This document shows, one piece after another, positions 52,358 to 61,079 of a stretch of 64,000 nt of DNA (positions are counted from its first letter, which is position 1; every line of letters begins with the position of its first letter). Both the position numbers and the translations under genes were made by a program. This DNA comes from Proteus terrae subsp. cibarius (GTDB lineage: Bacteria; Pseudomonadota; Gammaproteobacteria; Enterobacterales; Enterobacteriaceae). The stretch lies in contig NZ_CP047349.1 of assembly GCF_011045835.1 (NCBI RefSeq), positions 2,232,001 through 2,296,000 of the forward strand, written 5' to 3'. The notes beneath the pieces were generated by a model. That model saw only the letters and a list, made by a program, of their open reading frames with translations. It was not told the DNA's origin and did no database searches.

Positions 52358-52721
52358 ATTTTAGCTACTTTATTTTTAGTCATCGCTTAACCCTTAGATA
52401 ACTAAAGATAATAATCATAAAGTAAACATTTAAAATTAATGTAGTATATCTTTCTATAATTTAAACTTTCTTATTTTTTCATATTAAAAATAAGTATTAA
52501 ATATACACATTAAATATAGGCTCATTTAATATTCATTTAATTTTGTAGAGAATAAAGCTTATAATTTTCAGGTGTATTTATTTCTATAAAAAAACTAATT
52601 TCTTATTATAAAAATAATTAAAATCCATTGTTTATTATATGGTTAATTATTCATCATATTGAAATTTATCATTTTTTTAACATCTGGATGTTATTTATAA
52701 TATATTTAAAATCGCCAAATT
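52358..52721. other. AT-rich region upstream of the mntP control region
   Basis: About 360 very AT-rich bases with no gene or recognised site. Confidence 0.35.
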
Positions 52722-52740
52722 AATAATGATAATTATTATC
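52722..52740. promoter_or_regulatory. Fur-box-like site upstream of mntP
   Basis: AATAATGATAATTATTATC matches the 19-base Fur box GATAATGATAATCATTATC in 17 positions. It lies 32 bases before the -35 candidate of the mntP transcript. Confidence 0.65.
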
Positions 52741-52772
52741 AATATCATCTTTGAAATATAATAAATAATATG

Positions 52773-52800
52773 TTGCCTTTCGAAAATAATATGTTATCTT
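52773..52800 (+). promoter_or_regulatory. Promoter candidate of the mntP leader
   Basis: TTGCCT and TATCTT separated by 16 bases. Transcription would start near 52807, just before the riboswitch. Confidence 0.5.
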
Positions 52801-52806
52801 CTGCAC

Positions 52807-52994
52807 CAAGTCATTGGGGAGTAGCCTGTCTTAAAATAAAAAACATTATTTTAAGAAATCTGTATCAACATACTCGCTTATTTTCATCTAGCGTGGTGCA
52901 GATGCCGTAATACGGTTGGCAAGACCATAGACACATGATTGTACTTCTTTGGTTGGGGGTCAATTGTGTGTATATGGAAATACCCCAACCGAGG
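52807..52994 (+). promoter_or_regulatory. yybP-ykoY manganese riboswitch of mntP
   Basis: The GGGGAGTAGCC motif (52816-52826) and the downstream CGTAATACGGTTGGCAAGA are conserved yybP-ykoY elements. A helix CTTAAAATAA/TTATTTTAAG sits between. The leader ends with CTTTGGTTGGGG (52947-52958) paired with CCCCAACCGAGG (52983-52994), which includes the SD GAGG of mntP. Mn2+ binding should free the SD and raise MntP synthesis. Confidence 0.9.
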
Positions 52995-53001
52995 CTTTAT
53001 T

Positions 53002-53589
53002 ATGAGTTTCTACGCTACTATCATTCTCGCCCTTGCCCTTTCTATGGACGCATTTGCTGTCGCCGTCTGTAAAGGTGCCACATTACACAAACCTCGTTTT
53101 CGTGAAGCACTCCGCACTGGATTTATATTCGGTATTATTGAAGCCAGCACACCCGTTATTGGTTGGGCACTAGGTTTATATACTAGCCAATATATTATTC
53201 AATGGGATCACTGGGTTGCCTTTGGATTACTGTTTGTTCTTGGTAGCCGAATGATTTACCAAAGCTTAAAACGTGGTGATGATTGTCCTTGTGAAGAAGA
53301 TGCCCCACAACGCCACGGCTCACTGTCTTTAATCGCAACGGGTATTGCAACAAGCCTTGATGCAATGGCCATTGGTGTCGGTTTAGCGTTCCTTCAAGTT
53401 AATATTGTTCATACCGCAATGACGATTGGTATGATGACTATGATTATGGCAACTCTAGGTATGCTAATTGGCCGTTATATTGGTCCAGTACTTGGAAAAA
53501 AAGCAGAAATTATCGGTGGGATCGTATTAATTGCAATCGGCTTTAATATTGTCTTCGAACACTTAGAATTATTTATGTACGCCAAATAA
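53002..53589 (+). CDS. mntP: Manganese efflux pump MntP
   Basis: A 195-residue inner-membrane protein of the MntP family, with six helices in two inverted repeats marked by [20 protein letters not shown] and [19 protein letters not shown]. It exports Mn2+. The start at 53002 has GAGG upstream; an earlier in-frame start at 52939 lies in the riboswitch and is rejected. Same length and motifs as E. coli MntP (188). Confidence 0.94.
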   Translation: MSFYATIILALALSMDAFAVAVCKGATLHKPRFREALRTGFIFGIIEASTPVIGWALGLYTSQYIIQWDHWVAFGLLFVLGSRMIYQSLKRGDDCPCEEDAPQRHGSLSLIATGIATSLDAMAIGVGLAFLQVNIVHTAMTIGMMTMIMATLGMLIGRYIGPVLGKKAEIIGGIVLIAIGFNIVFEHLELFMYAK

Positions 53590-53607
53590 TCGCTAATAAA
53601 GCATATT

Positions 53608-53647
53608 AAAAAGCTTAGGTTTGAAACATTACGACCTAAGCTTTTTT
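53608..53647 (+). terminator. Terminator after mntP
   Basis: AAAAAGCTTAGGT pairs with ACCTAAGCTTTTT around a 13-base loop. It can also serve rlmA, which converges. Confidence 0.85.
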
Positions 53648-53671
53648 ATTAACTTTTTTAATTTCGCGTGA

Positions 53672-54487
53672 TTAAGTATGACGCTGGTAAACACGAATTA
53701 AAAAATCGGTTTCACACTCAAAACTTTTACTTTCCGCTAATGACTGTTTTACTTCTTCACTTGCACGCCATGCAAATGGTGTCATTTGTAATAAATCAAA
53801 AGCCTGCTTACCGTTTAAATTCATCATATAAGCGACTTGATGTTCAGATACTTTATTAAATCCATCAAAATATTCCTCTTTTAATGGATGAAGATGTACT
53901 TCTGAATAAATTAGTGCTTTTAACTGATAAAGATGACGAGGGGCTGGTGTAACAGTAATGATATAACCATTGTGCGCAATAACTCTTGCTAACTCATCAC
54001 TATTACAAGGGGCGTAAATACGCACAACCGCATTTAAAGAAGCATCACAAAAAGGTAAGCGTTGACTTGAAGCTACACAAAAGTGAATTGATGAATAACG
54101 TTTAGCCGCATATTTAATCGCAACTTTAGAAACATCTAAACCATACACTTGCGGGTTATGTGATTTTAGACTTTGATAAAACTGATTGGTGTAATAACCT
54201 TCACCACAACCAATATCCAATACAACACGGTTATCTTCAGGCAATAATGCTTGTATTAACTCAGCCACTTTATCTCGCATTGGCTGGTAAAAACCTGCAT
54301 TTAAAAACTCACGGCGTGCGTTGATCATTTCAGCGCTATCACCAGGCTCTTTTGAGCGCTTAAATTGTACCGGTAAGAGATTTACATACCCTTCTTTAGC
54401 GCAATCGAACTGATGATTATTATCACAGACCCAACTGTGAGCTTGAAGAGAAAGTGCCTGATAACATAATGGACATTGATAGGACAT
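53672..54487 (-). CDS. rlmA: 23S rRNA (guanine-745-N1)-methyltransferase
   Basis: A 271-residue SAM-dependent enzyme. The N-terminal zinc ribbon uses Cys5, Cys8, Cys21 and His25. The SAM motif is VLDIGCGEGYYTNQF. It methylates G745 of 23S rRNA, and in E. coli its loss gives viomycin resistance. It converges with mntP, as in E. coli. Confidence 0.95.
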   Translation of the reverse strand: MSYQCPLCYQALSLQAHSWVCDNNHQFDCAKEGYVNLLPVQFKRSKEPGDSAEMINARREFLNAGFYQPMRDKVAELIQALLPEDNRVVLDIGCGEGYYTNQFYQSLKSHNPQVYGLDVSKVAIKYAAKRYSSIHFCVASSQRLPFCDASLNAVVRIYAPCNSDELARVIAHNGYIITVTPAPRHLYQLKALIYSEVHLHPLKEEYFDGFNKVSEHQVAYMMNLNGKQAFDLLQMTPFAWRASEEVKQSLAESKSFECETDFLIRVYQRHT

Positions 54488-54634
54488 AGTAATATTTTTT
54501 GTGTAACCCAGAATAAAATTGGGAGAGATAATAACATACCTCTCCCAGTCTTGCGGAAAACCTTACTCTTTATTTTTAATCTTAAATCATGCTCTCTATG
54601 CTAAGTCGCTTAACAGCCACAACTTATAAGCAGA

Positions 54635-55048
54635 TCAAGTTCGCTTAAGTTTTTCAGTGTTAGCGATAAATAACGCAATAACTAACAGCAAAATTGCACC
54701 TGATTGAATTAGCGTATCAACAGAGTCTTTATGCTCAACAATAATTAAACGTACGATTGCCGTTATTCCAATATAAATAAAATATCTAAGAGGGAAATGC
54801 CCACCAGATAAAAAATACTTAACAATAAGCGCAATAAACTCAAAATAAAGAAAGTAGATCAAAATACCTTCTAGCAATTGATAAGACGACTCTTCTGCAC
54901 CTAAATTAAATAATAATGAAGCAATTACGTAAGTTTCTTTGATAAGAAAACTAACCAATACAATCGCTAAAATAAGTAATCCAATATTAAGCACCCACTG
55001 TAATATAGTGGCAATACATTTCAGTAAGTCTTCGCTTGATTTTCTCAT
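54635..55048 (-). CDS. psiE: PsiE-family membrane protein
   Basis: A 137-residue inner-membrane protein with four helices. The sequence [21 protein letters not shown] and the following [20 protein letters not shown] are those of E. coli PsiE (136). The function is unknown; the E. coli gene is induced by phosphate starvation. No clear Pho box was found upstream. Confidence 0.92.
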   Translation of the reverse strand: MRKSSEDLLKCIATILQWVLNIGLLILAIVLVSFLIKETYVIASLLFNLGAEESSYQLLEGILIYFLYFEFIALIVKYFLSGGHFPLRYFIYIGITAIVRLIIVEHKDSVDTLIQSGAILLLVIALFIANTEKLKRT

Positions 55049-55283
55049 ATAAACTATAACCTAGTGGGATCATTCCATGATGTGTAACAAATGATAAAAG
55101 GCCTATTAGGCAATTTGGCTAAATTTTAATGGATTTATGCATTCATCACACTATTTTTTATCTTTTAGAGCCAAAAATCCAAGAATAATGATGCAATAAT
55201 CGCAATATTTACTTTTAAATTTCAACTTGTAAGCCAGTTTACTTATACTTAATTTAAGAGCTAATTTATTGAAAAGGCACACT

Positions 55284-55730
55284 ATGGCTAACAAATACCT
55301 CGTTGCAATTGATTTATTAGAAGATAGCAGAATTCAGCGCATGATCGAAGATATTCACTTCCTAGCTAGGAAACCAGAAAATTATTTCCATTTCATTACA
55401 GTTATGCCTAATTTACGTTCTTTAGAAGCTTATGGACTTAATTGTGATAGCAGATCTGTCGTTGAGAAAAAGCAACAAGCTTTAGTTCTATTAACTGAAA
55501 AATTAGAACAATGTGTAAAACAACAATTTAATTTACCCAAAGAACAATACCAATGTCATGCCGTTATTGGTACGCCTAATTACAATATTCTAGAATTAGC
55601 AGAAAAAATTGATGCAGATACCCTTATTATAGGTTCCAGCTCACGCAATAAACGCAATATATTGCTGGGTTCTACGGCAGATTATATAGTGAATAATACG
55701 TCACGTTCAGTAATGGTCATCCGCAAGTAA
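55284..55730 (+). CDS. Universal stress protein (UspF/G type)
   Basis: A 148-residue UspA-fold protein. The ATP-binding signature is GSSSRNKRNILLGSTADYIV, like the G-x2-G-x9-GS pattern. The start at 55284 (MANKYLVAIDL) has AAAAGG upstream; the ATG at 55269 is rejected. Divergent from psiE. A second Usp gene lies 2.4 kb away on the other strand. Confidence 0.85.
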   Translation: MANKYLVAIDLLEDSRIQRMIEDIHFLARKPENYFHFITVMPNLRSLEAYGLNCDSRSVVEKKQQALVLLTEKLEQCVKQQFNLPKEQYQCHAVIGTPNYNILELAEKIDADTLIIGSSSRNKRNILLGSTADYIVNNTSRSVMVIRK

Positions 55731-55748
55731 GACCACGCACCTTCTTTT

Positions 55749-55789
55749 CTTTTGGCAATAAATAATACTAGATTATTTATTGCCAAAAG
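55749..55789 (+). terminator. Large hairpin after the universal stress gene
   Basis: CTTTTGGCAATAAATAAT pairs perfectly with ATTATTTATTGCCAAAAG around a five-base loop. No T run follows, so it may be an mRNA 3' stabiliser, operator or weak terminator rather than a standard terminator. Confidence 0.5.
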
Positions 55790-55985
55790 AACTCTGCAAT
55801 TATTTTCATTATAAATAGCACTAAATGCGCCTTAATTTTTTCATTTAAAAGAGCTAACTTGTTAGAATACAGACCAAAAAACTAAAATTTTAGGTCTATT
55901 TTATCGCTGTTTCAGCTTGATCCTAAATTTACTTCCAATAAATTTATTTTCATTCTCTGTCTTCCAAACCTTAAATGAGATACTT

Positions 55986-56570
55986 ATGAATCAAGATCTA
56001 AAACAGAAAATCTGTACATTTGAAGAAGGTTCCCCTGATGAAAATCCGTGGGTAAATGGAAAACCAACACCAAGTATGATAAAGATTGAGCCCTATAATG
56101 AATTATGGGTAACATTATTTAATCAACAAAAAGAAAATATTACCCAAAAATTAAAAGATAAATGTTTAGCCATTGAGCATATTGGCTCAACAGCAGTACC
56201 TGGATTAGATGCAAAACCGATCATTGATATTGACTTAATTGTTGCAGATCCTGCTGATGAGCCCCGCTATATTCCTTGGTTAAATCAGTTAGGCTATGAA
56301 CTTACAGTAAGAGAACCTTCTTGGTATCAACATCGTATGTTGAAACTAGAAACACCCAAAGTGAACCTACATATATTTGCACCTAATTGTCCTGAACATC
56401 TTAGACATATTTTATTTAGAGATTGGTTAATTACCCATAAAGAAGATAGAGAGTTATATATCGATGCAAAACTCAGTGCAAAAGAAGATGTTGAAAATGT
56501 ACATCAATATAACCAGAAAAAAGATCACGTTGTAAAAGTTATTTATCAGCGAATTTTTGATTCACTTTAA
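55986..56570 (+). CDS. GrpB family protein (UPF0157)
   Basis: A 194-residue protein of the nucleotidyltransferase-like GrpB family. The motif LAIEHIGSTAVPGLDAKPII, followed by DIDL, is the conserved GS...DxD core, and NLHIFAPNCPEHLRHILFRD is typical of the family. The biological substrate is unknown. The start at 55986 is chosen over 55917, which would add 23 residues of unlikely N-terminus. Confidence 0.8.
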   Translation: MNQDLKQKICTFEEGSPDENPWVNGKPTPSMIKIEPYNELWVTLFNQQKENITQKLKDKCLAIEHIGSTAVPGLDAKPIIDIDLIVADPADEPRYIPWLNQLGYELTVREPSWYQHRMLKLETPKVNLHIFAPNCPEHLRHILFRDWLITHKEDRELYIDAKLSAKEDVENVHQYNQKKDHVVKVIYQRIFDSL

Positions 56571-56643
56571 GCAACTATTCTCCTTTTTATTTCATATCCT
56601 CACACTATTCCTAACGTGAGGATATAAATTTTATTGTTGGTTT

Positions 56644-57462
56644 TTATTCAAAAGATAAAGACTGCCCTGCATTAAAATCTTTTGCATTAAGATATTTTCG
56701 CCCTAATACGCCAGTACAATGACATCCATAGACATCAATATTTGTATCTATGGCTTTTTTCGCACGTTGTAATGCTGATGGTGTCGCACAACGTAAATGT
56801 AATCCTCCTACAATCGCTTGAATTTGGTTGTTTCCTGTTATTCTTTTCGCGTGTCCAATGATGGATTCGATACCTGAGTGACTACAACCTGTGATAATCA
56901 CTAAGCCTTTCTTTCCTTGCCAAACAAGAAAGCTATCATCAAGAACATAGTCATCTTCTTCGCCTGATTCATGAATAATAACACCGTAGCGTTTATTTAC
57001 TTGTCGTTGGGTCACTTGCCCCGAATAGATAAAGTTTTCTTCAATAGCTAACGGTGCTTGTGTTAATTCAAAAGAGAACTGTGTTTCAAGTTTTTTGCGA
57101 TCAAATAAAGGTGCTAACCGTTTAAATTTAATATTTTTATTGCCTAAAAAAAGTGCTGAATAACGAACAGAAAATAGATGGGGATGAGCGATAATTCGTG
57201 GTTTATGAATAAAAAAATCTACTGGCAAATGCGTGAGTCCACCAAAATGATCATAATGCCCATGAGACACAACAATTGTTTTCAACGTGGTTAAATCAAT
57301 ACCCATTTTTTTGGCATTTGAAATAAAAGTAAGGTCTTTTCCAGTATCAAAGAGAATTTTAGCTTGGCACTCATCATCTTCTAACAATAATGATAAACCA
57401 GGGTAGTGGTTAAGTTCAGGATTAATTGATTTGTTTTCTAGCAATGCGGTGATCGTTAACAT
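56644..57462 (-). CDS. MBL-fold metallohydrolase (COG1237-like)
   Basis: A 272-residue metallo-beta-lactamase-fold protein. The metal motif is VVSHGHYDHFGGL (HxHxDH), then a later CSHSG and a C-terminal GCHCTG. It resembles the dihydropterin/RFA-P-synthase-annotated MBL group (COG1237). The real activity is unknown. Confidence 0.78.
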   Translation of the reverse strand: MLTITALLENKSINPELNHYPGLSLLLEDDECQAKILFDTGKDLTFISNAKKMGIDLTTLKTIVVSHGHYDHFGGLTHLPVDFFIHKPRIIAHPHLFSVRYSALFLGNKNIKFKRLAPLFDRKKLETQFSFELTQAPLAIEENFIYSGQVTQRQVNKRYGVIIHESGEEDDYVLDDSFLVWQGKKGLVIITGCSHSGIESIIGHAKRITGNNQIQAIVGGLHLRCATPSALQRAKKAIDTNIDVYGCHCTGVLGRKYLNAKDFNAGQSLSFE

Positions 57463-57670
57463 AGGGATTTTTTAATTATTATCAGGAGATAACTTATAGT
57501 AATTAAAAAAAGAATTTGTTCCAAATATAAAAGCTGTCTATCTGTACAATTGCTTTACCTTTGAAGCCACATAATCGCTGTTACGCACGAACAGAACATA
57601 ACAGCGATATCACTAAATCTGCAAATATTCTTATTTATCGCTATAAAAACATTAGGCTTATCTTATCGCC

Positions 57671-58108
57671 CTATTTTCTTACTACCATAACAGAACGTTT
57701 TGCATAACGTGTAATATCTGCAGCAGTTGAACCTATATGATATGAATCGTCTTCCGGATTATGCGAGCCAATCACAATTAAATCCGCATTCACTTCATCA
57801 GCAACCTGTAATATTGCATCTCTTGGTGTACCAATACAAATGTGAGTTTGTATTCTATCGTCAGGTAAATCAAAACGTTCGATTATTTTTTTAAGCTCTT
57901 TTTCCGCAGACGTTTTTAAGCATCCTTGATCTAATTGATCACCATTCATAACAAGTCGATAATAAGAAGATTGCGGAAGTTTAGGAAGTACATACAAAAA
58001 GTGAACATAAGGATCTTCATTTTTTGCAATATTTTCCACTAACGGAATTGCTTTGTTCATCAGGTTATCTTCATCAATATCAATGGGAACCAAAATATTC
58101 TTATACAT
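57671..58108 (-). CDS. Universal stress protein (UspF/G type)
   Basis: A 145-residue Usp-fold protein. Signature GSHNPEDDSYHIGSTAADITR. The N-terminus MYKNILVPIDID resembles UspG. The start at 58108 has a strong GGAGG; an earlier start at 58174 is rejected. Distant paralogue of the Usp at 55284; the ATP motif is kept in both. Confidence 0.85.
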   Translation of the reverse strand: MYKNILVPIDIDEDNLMNKAIPLVENIAKNEDPYVHFLYVLPKLPQSSYYRLVMNGDQLDQGCLKTSAEKELKKIIERFDLPDDRIQTHICIGTPRDAILQVADEVNADLIVIGSHNPEDDSYHIGSTAADITRYAKRSVMVVRK

Positions 58109-58334
58109 ACCGCCTCCTTTTATTTTAATTGTAGGATAGTGTATTTTTAGAAAAATGCCGGATGTAGTTAACATATTTTAAAAATATTTTATTTAGGAAA
58201 AATAACGTCTGTTTTTCACTCAAATTAATGATGAAAATAAGTAAAAAAATGAAAATAAATATAAGCTTTATTCTTGATGATTTTTTATTTTAGAAACTAT
58301 TAATTATTTTATTAGTAATGACATTTTATTTTTA

Positions 58335-58362
58335 ATAAAAAGCCTTATTAAATAATAAGGCT
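58335..58362 (-). terminator. Terminator after cycA
   Basis: On the minus strand AGCCTTATT pairs with AATAAGGCT, followed by TTTTATT. Confidence 0.85.
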
Positions 58363-58401
58363 CTCTCGTTTTACTATGTAATCGATGTGGTCGTCGTTAT
58401 G

Positions 58402-59814
58402 TTATTTTTGAACAGCATTTTTCTGTTTGTTCTTCTTAACGTATTGATAACCAACTGCTAATGCAATAAACCACAGTGGAGTCACACTTAATGCTTGGCG
58501 AGTATCATGTTCAAAGGCTAATAGCACTGTCATAAATGCAAAAAATGCAAGACATAGCCACGACATAATAATTCCCAAAGGCATTTTATAAATAGACTTC
58601 TCATGCAATTGTGGACGTTTTTTACGATATGCCAAATAAGAGCATAAAATCATACTCCAAATAAACATAAATAATAACGCCGAGACTGTTGTTACCAAGG
58701 TAAATACGTGCATAACATCAGGAATAAAGTAAATTAATATAATTCCACATGACAGGCATAAGCTAGTAAATAACAGCCCATTCGCAGGTACTGCACGCTT
58801 AGATAATTGACTAAACTGTTTTGGCGCTTCACCTTCTTTAGATAAACCGAATAACATTCGGCTTGTGGAAAATATCCCACTATTCGCAGAAGAAGCAGCG
58901 GCTGTTAATACAACAAAGTTTACTAAACTCGCTGCTGCTGGTATTCCTATCATAACAAATAGCTCAACGAATGGGCTTTTATCTGCCAAAATAGAACGCC
59001 ATGGAGTTACCGACATAATAATGGCTAATGCTAATACGTAAAAAGTAATAATACGGATAGGAATAGCGTTAATAGCTTTTGGTAAGGATTTTTCTGGATT
59101 ACGCGTTTCTGCAGCAGCGGTACCGACTAATTCAATCCCAACAAAAGCAAAAATAGCAATTTGGAATCCAGCAAAAAAACCACTTAGTCCTTTGGGGAAC
59201 ATTCCTCCATCATTCCAAATATTTTCTAGTGCGGCAGTGTGCCCTGCTGGAGATTCAAATCCAATACTGATAAGAACAATACCTACAATAATTAAAGAGA
59301 CAATTGCGGTTATTTTTATCATGGAGAACCAGAATTCCATTTCTCCGAAGAGCTTGACTGTCGCTAAATTTAAAATAAGTAATGTCAGTACACAAATAAA
59401 GGATGTGCCCCATTCAGGAAAATTAGGTGCCCAATAACTAATATAAGAAGTTATAGCCACAATATCGGCAATACCCGTAATGACCCAGCAAAACCAATAT
59501 GTCCAACCGACAAAGAAGCCAGCCCACGGCCCTAATAAATCACCAGCAAAATCACTAAATGACTTATATTCTAAATTCGATAATAACAGCTCGCCCATGG
59601 CTCTCATTACAAAGAACAAGACAAAGCCAATTATCATATAGACAAAAATAATTGATGGCCCAGCTAACGAAATGGTTTTCCCTGATCCCATAAATAGACC
59701 AGTACCGATAGCACCACCAATAGCAATTAATTGAATATGACGATTTGTTAGCCCGCGCTGTAGAGTGGCATTTTTCACTCTAACGGGAGGAGAAATTTCT
59801 GTTTGATCTTCCAT
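58402..59814 (-). CDS. cycA: D-serine/D-alanine/glycine transporter CycA
   Basis: A 470-residue APC-family symporter. The N-terminus LTNRHIQLIAIGGAIGTGLF, then MGSGKTISLAGPSIIF, and SANSGIFSTSRMLFGLSKEG match E. coli CycA closely. It imports glycine, D-alanine, D-serine and D-cycloserine. In E. coli the mRNA is a GcvB sRNA target; no direct evidence here. Confidence 0.93.
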   Translation of the reverse strand: MEDQTEISPPVRVKNATLQRGLTNRHIQLIAIGGAIGTGLFMGSGKTISLAGPSIIFVYMIIGFVLFFVMRAMGELLLSNLEYKSFSDFAGDLLGPWAGFFVGWTYWFCWVITGIADIVAITSYISYWAPNFPEWGTSFICVLTLLILNLATVKLFGEMEFWFSMIKITAIVSLIIVGIVLISIGFESPAGHTAALENIWNDGGMFPKGLSGFFAGFQIAIFAFVGIELVGTAAAETRNPEKSLPKAINAIPIRIITFYVLALAIIMSVTPWRSILADKSPFVELFVMIGIPAAASLVNFVVLTAAASSANSGIFSTSRMLFGLSKEGEAPKQFSQLSKRAVPANGLLFTSLCLSCGIILIYFIPDVMHVFTLVTTVSALLFMFIWSMILCSYLAYRKKRPQLHEKSIYKMPLGIIMSWLCLAFFAFMTVLLAFEHDTRQALSVTPLWFIALAVGYQYVKKNKQKNAVQK

Positions 59815-60036
59815 ACAATACCTGAAGTGTTTTCATATTTTCGATGTTGTTTTCACCGCTATTTTATTTTTTGACGCGGCAATATGTTTGCGAAATTATT
59901 GTGACACAAATCTCAGTATAAGTAATGAAAAGATCACTTTTAGTAAAATGAATGATGCTTTGATAACCAGATAAGATCCTTTCTTTAATTTACTCGGCGA
60001 TATTTTATACATTTGAAAAAAAATCAAAATAAGCGC

Positions 60037-60065
60037 TTGACCAACGCATTTGAGAGGAGAATAAT
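60037..60065 (+). promoter_or_regulatory. Promoter of tRNA-Lys
   Basis: TTGACC and AATAAT separated by 17 bases, followed by a GC-rich CAGCGC discriminator, which suggests stringent (ppGpp) control. Confidence 0.75.
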
Positions 60066-60074
60066 CAGCGCATC

Positions 60075-60150
60075 GGGTTGTTAGCTCAGTCGGTAGAGCA
60101 GTTGACTCTTAATCAATTGGTCGGGAGTTCGAGCCTCCCACGACCCACCA
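60075..60150 (+). tRNA. tRNA-Lys, anticodon CTT
   Basis: A complete 76-base cloverleaf with CCA encoded. The acceptor is GGGTTGT/ACGACCC, the anticodon stem GTTGA/TCAAT and the T stem GGGAG/CTCCC. The anticodon loop is CTCTTAA, so positions 34-36 are CTT (60108-60110), reading AAG. It differs from the usual Lys-TTT of enterics. Confidence 0.95.
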
Positions 60151-60177
60151 AATTTACGCTGAGAAATCAGGCAATTG

Positions 60178-60203
60178 AACCACTTCGCAAGAAGTGGTTT
60201 TTT
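60178..60203 (+). terminator. Terminator of tRNA-Lys
   Basis: AACCACTTC pairs with GAAGTGGTT around a GCAA loop, followed by TTTT. Confidence 0.92.
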
Positions 60204-60387
60204 GCTTTTGGAATAAAACTGTCGCGAAAGTGTCACATTTATCTTAAGTTAAACACTCAAAATAATACGGTAATTAAAGAAAATAGCATCCGCTTATTTT
60301 TCATCCAAATTTAAAATAAATAGAATCAATCAAAACAAACAATTAATCTAGTTTAGCTGGATAATTCAATATAAACCGCCAGAAAGC

Positions 60388-61077
60388 CTATTTTATCTCT
60401 TTTTTATCTTTAAATTCCCCGCCAAAATCATCAATCAAAACATAGTTAATGGTATTTATTCTACTATCTACTAGGTTGGTTTGCTGTTTGGAAAATGGCG
60501 CTATCATAGGAATAAGAATATTAGGATCATTTTCACTTGATGCTGATTTAATGGTGACATAAAAAGGTGTCGGGTTTTCAATTGTTAACTGTTTATCTGA
60601 TTTCGTAAAAATAAGAGCGCTACTGACATCGGAAATCGCCATAACTAAATCATCAGGGCGATAAAATACTTTTACTTGTAATCTAACGACGACATTAATT
60701 AAACCTTCATCATATTTTTTATTCGCTGGCTTAGGCATGATTTCATATAAATTCAGCCAATAAAGTGTTTCTTTCTCTTTATCTGTATTGGTAAATTTAT
60801 TAATCACTCGTACCTGTTGTGATTCACTAGGTTTTAATTGTAAAACTGGTGGTAGTGATAAAGCGGAAACATCGGTTATGGTTTCTGGGGTATTTTCTGG
60901 GTTACCATCATCAACCCATGTTTGAACCACCACTGGAAACTCGCCATCATTTTTTATATTTAATGATGCTTCTCTGTCTGAGTGATAAAGCACCACTCTT
61001 GAACCATCTAATGCTAAATTCGCTTTGGCGATAAACGAAAAACACAGTAACAGAATAAAAATACTGATCCTTTTCAT
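60388..61077 (-). CDS. Periplasmic fimbrial chaperone (PapD-like)
   Basis: A 229-residue PapD-family chaperone with a signal peptide ending about IAKA. The donor-strand residues are visible: GSRVVLYHSDREASLNIKN (Arg of the PapD Arg8 position), and VVRLQVKVFYRP (the Lys of Lys112). It caps fimbrial subunits in the periplasm. It is the last gene of the operon, after the adhesin, with a 2-base gap. Confidence 0.9.
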   Translation of the reverse strand: MKRISIFILLLCFSFIAKANLALDGSRVVLYHSDREASLNIKNDGEFPVVVQTWVDDGNPENTPETITDVSALSLPPVLQLKPSESQQVRVINKFTNTDKEKETLYWLNLYEIMPKPANKKYDEGLINVVVRLQVKVFYRPDDLVMAISDVSSALIFTKSDKQLTIENPTPFYVTIKSASSENDPNILIPMIAPFSKQQTNLVDSRINTINYVLIDDFGGEFKDKKEIK

Positions 61078-61079
61078 AT

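Noticed and set aside
60075..60150. tRNA-Lys as attachment site of a genomic island
   Set aside because: No integrase gene and no repeat of the tRNA 3' end were seen in the window; the neighbours on the left are core genes.
60078..60314. A 78-codon frame starting MLAQSVEQ
   Set aside because: It is a translation of the tRNA gene, a frequent artefact in databases, and extends into the terminator.
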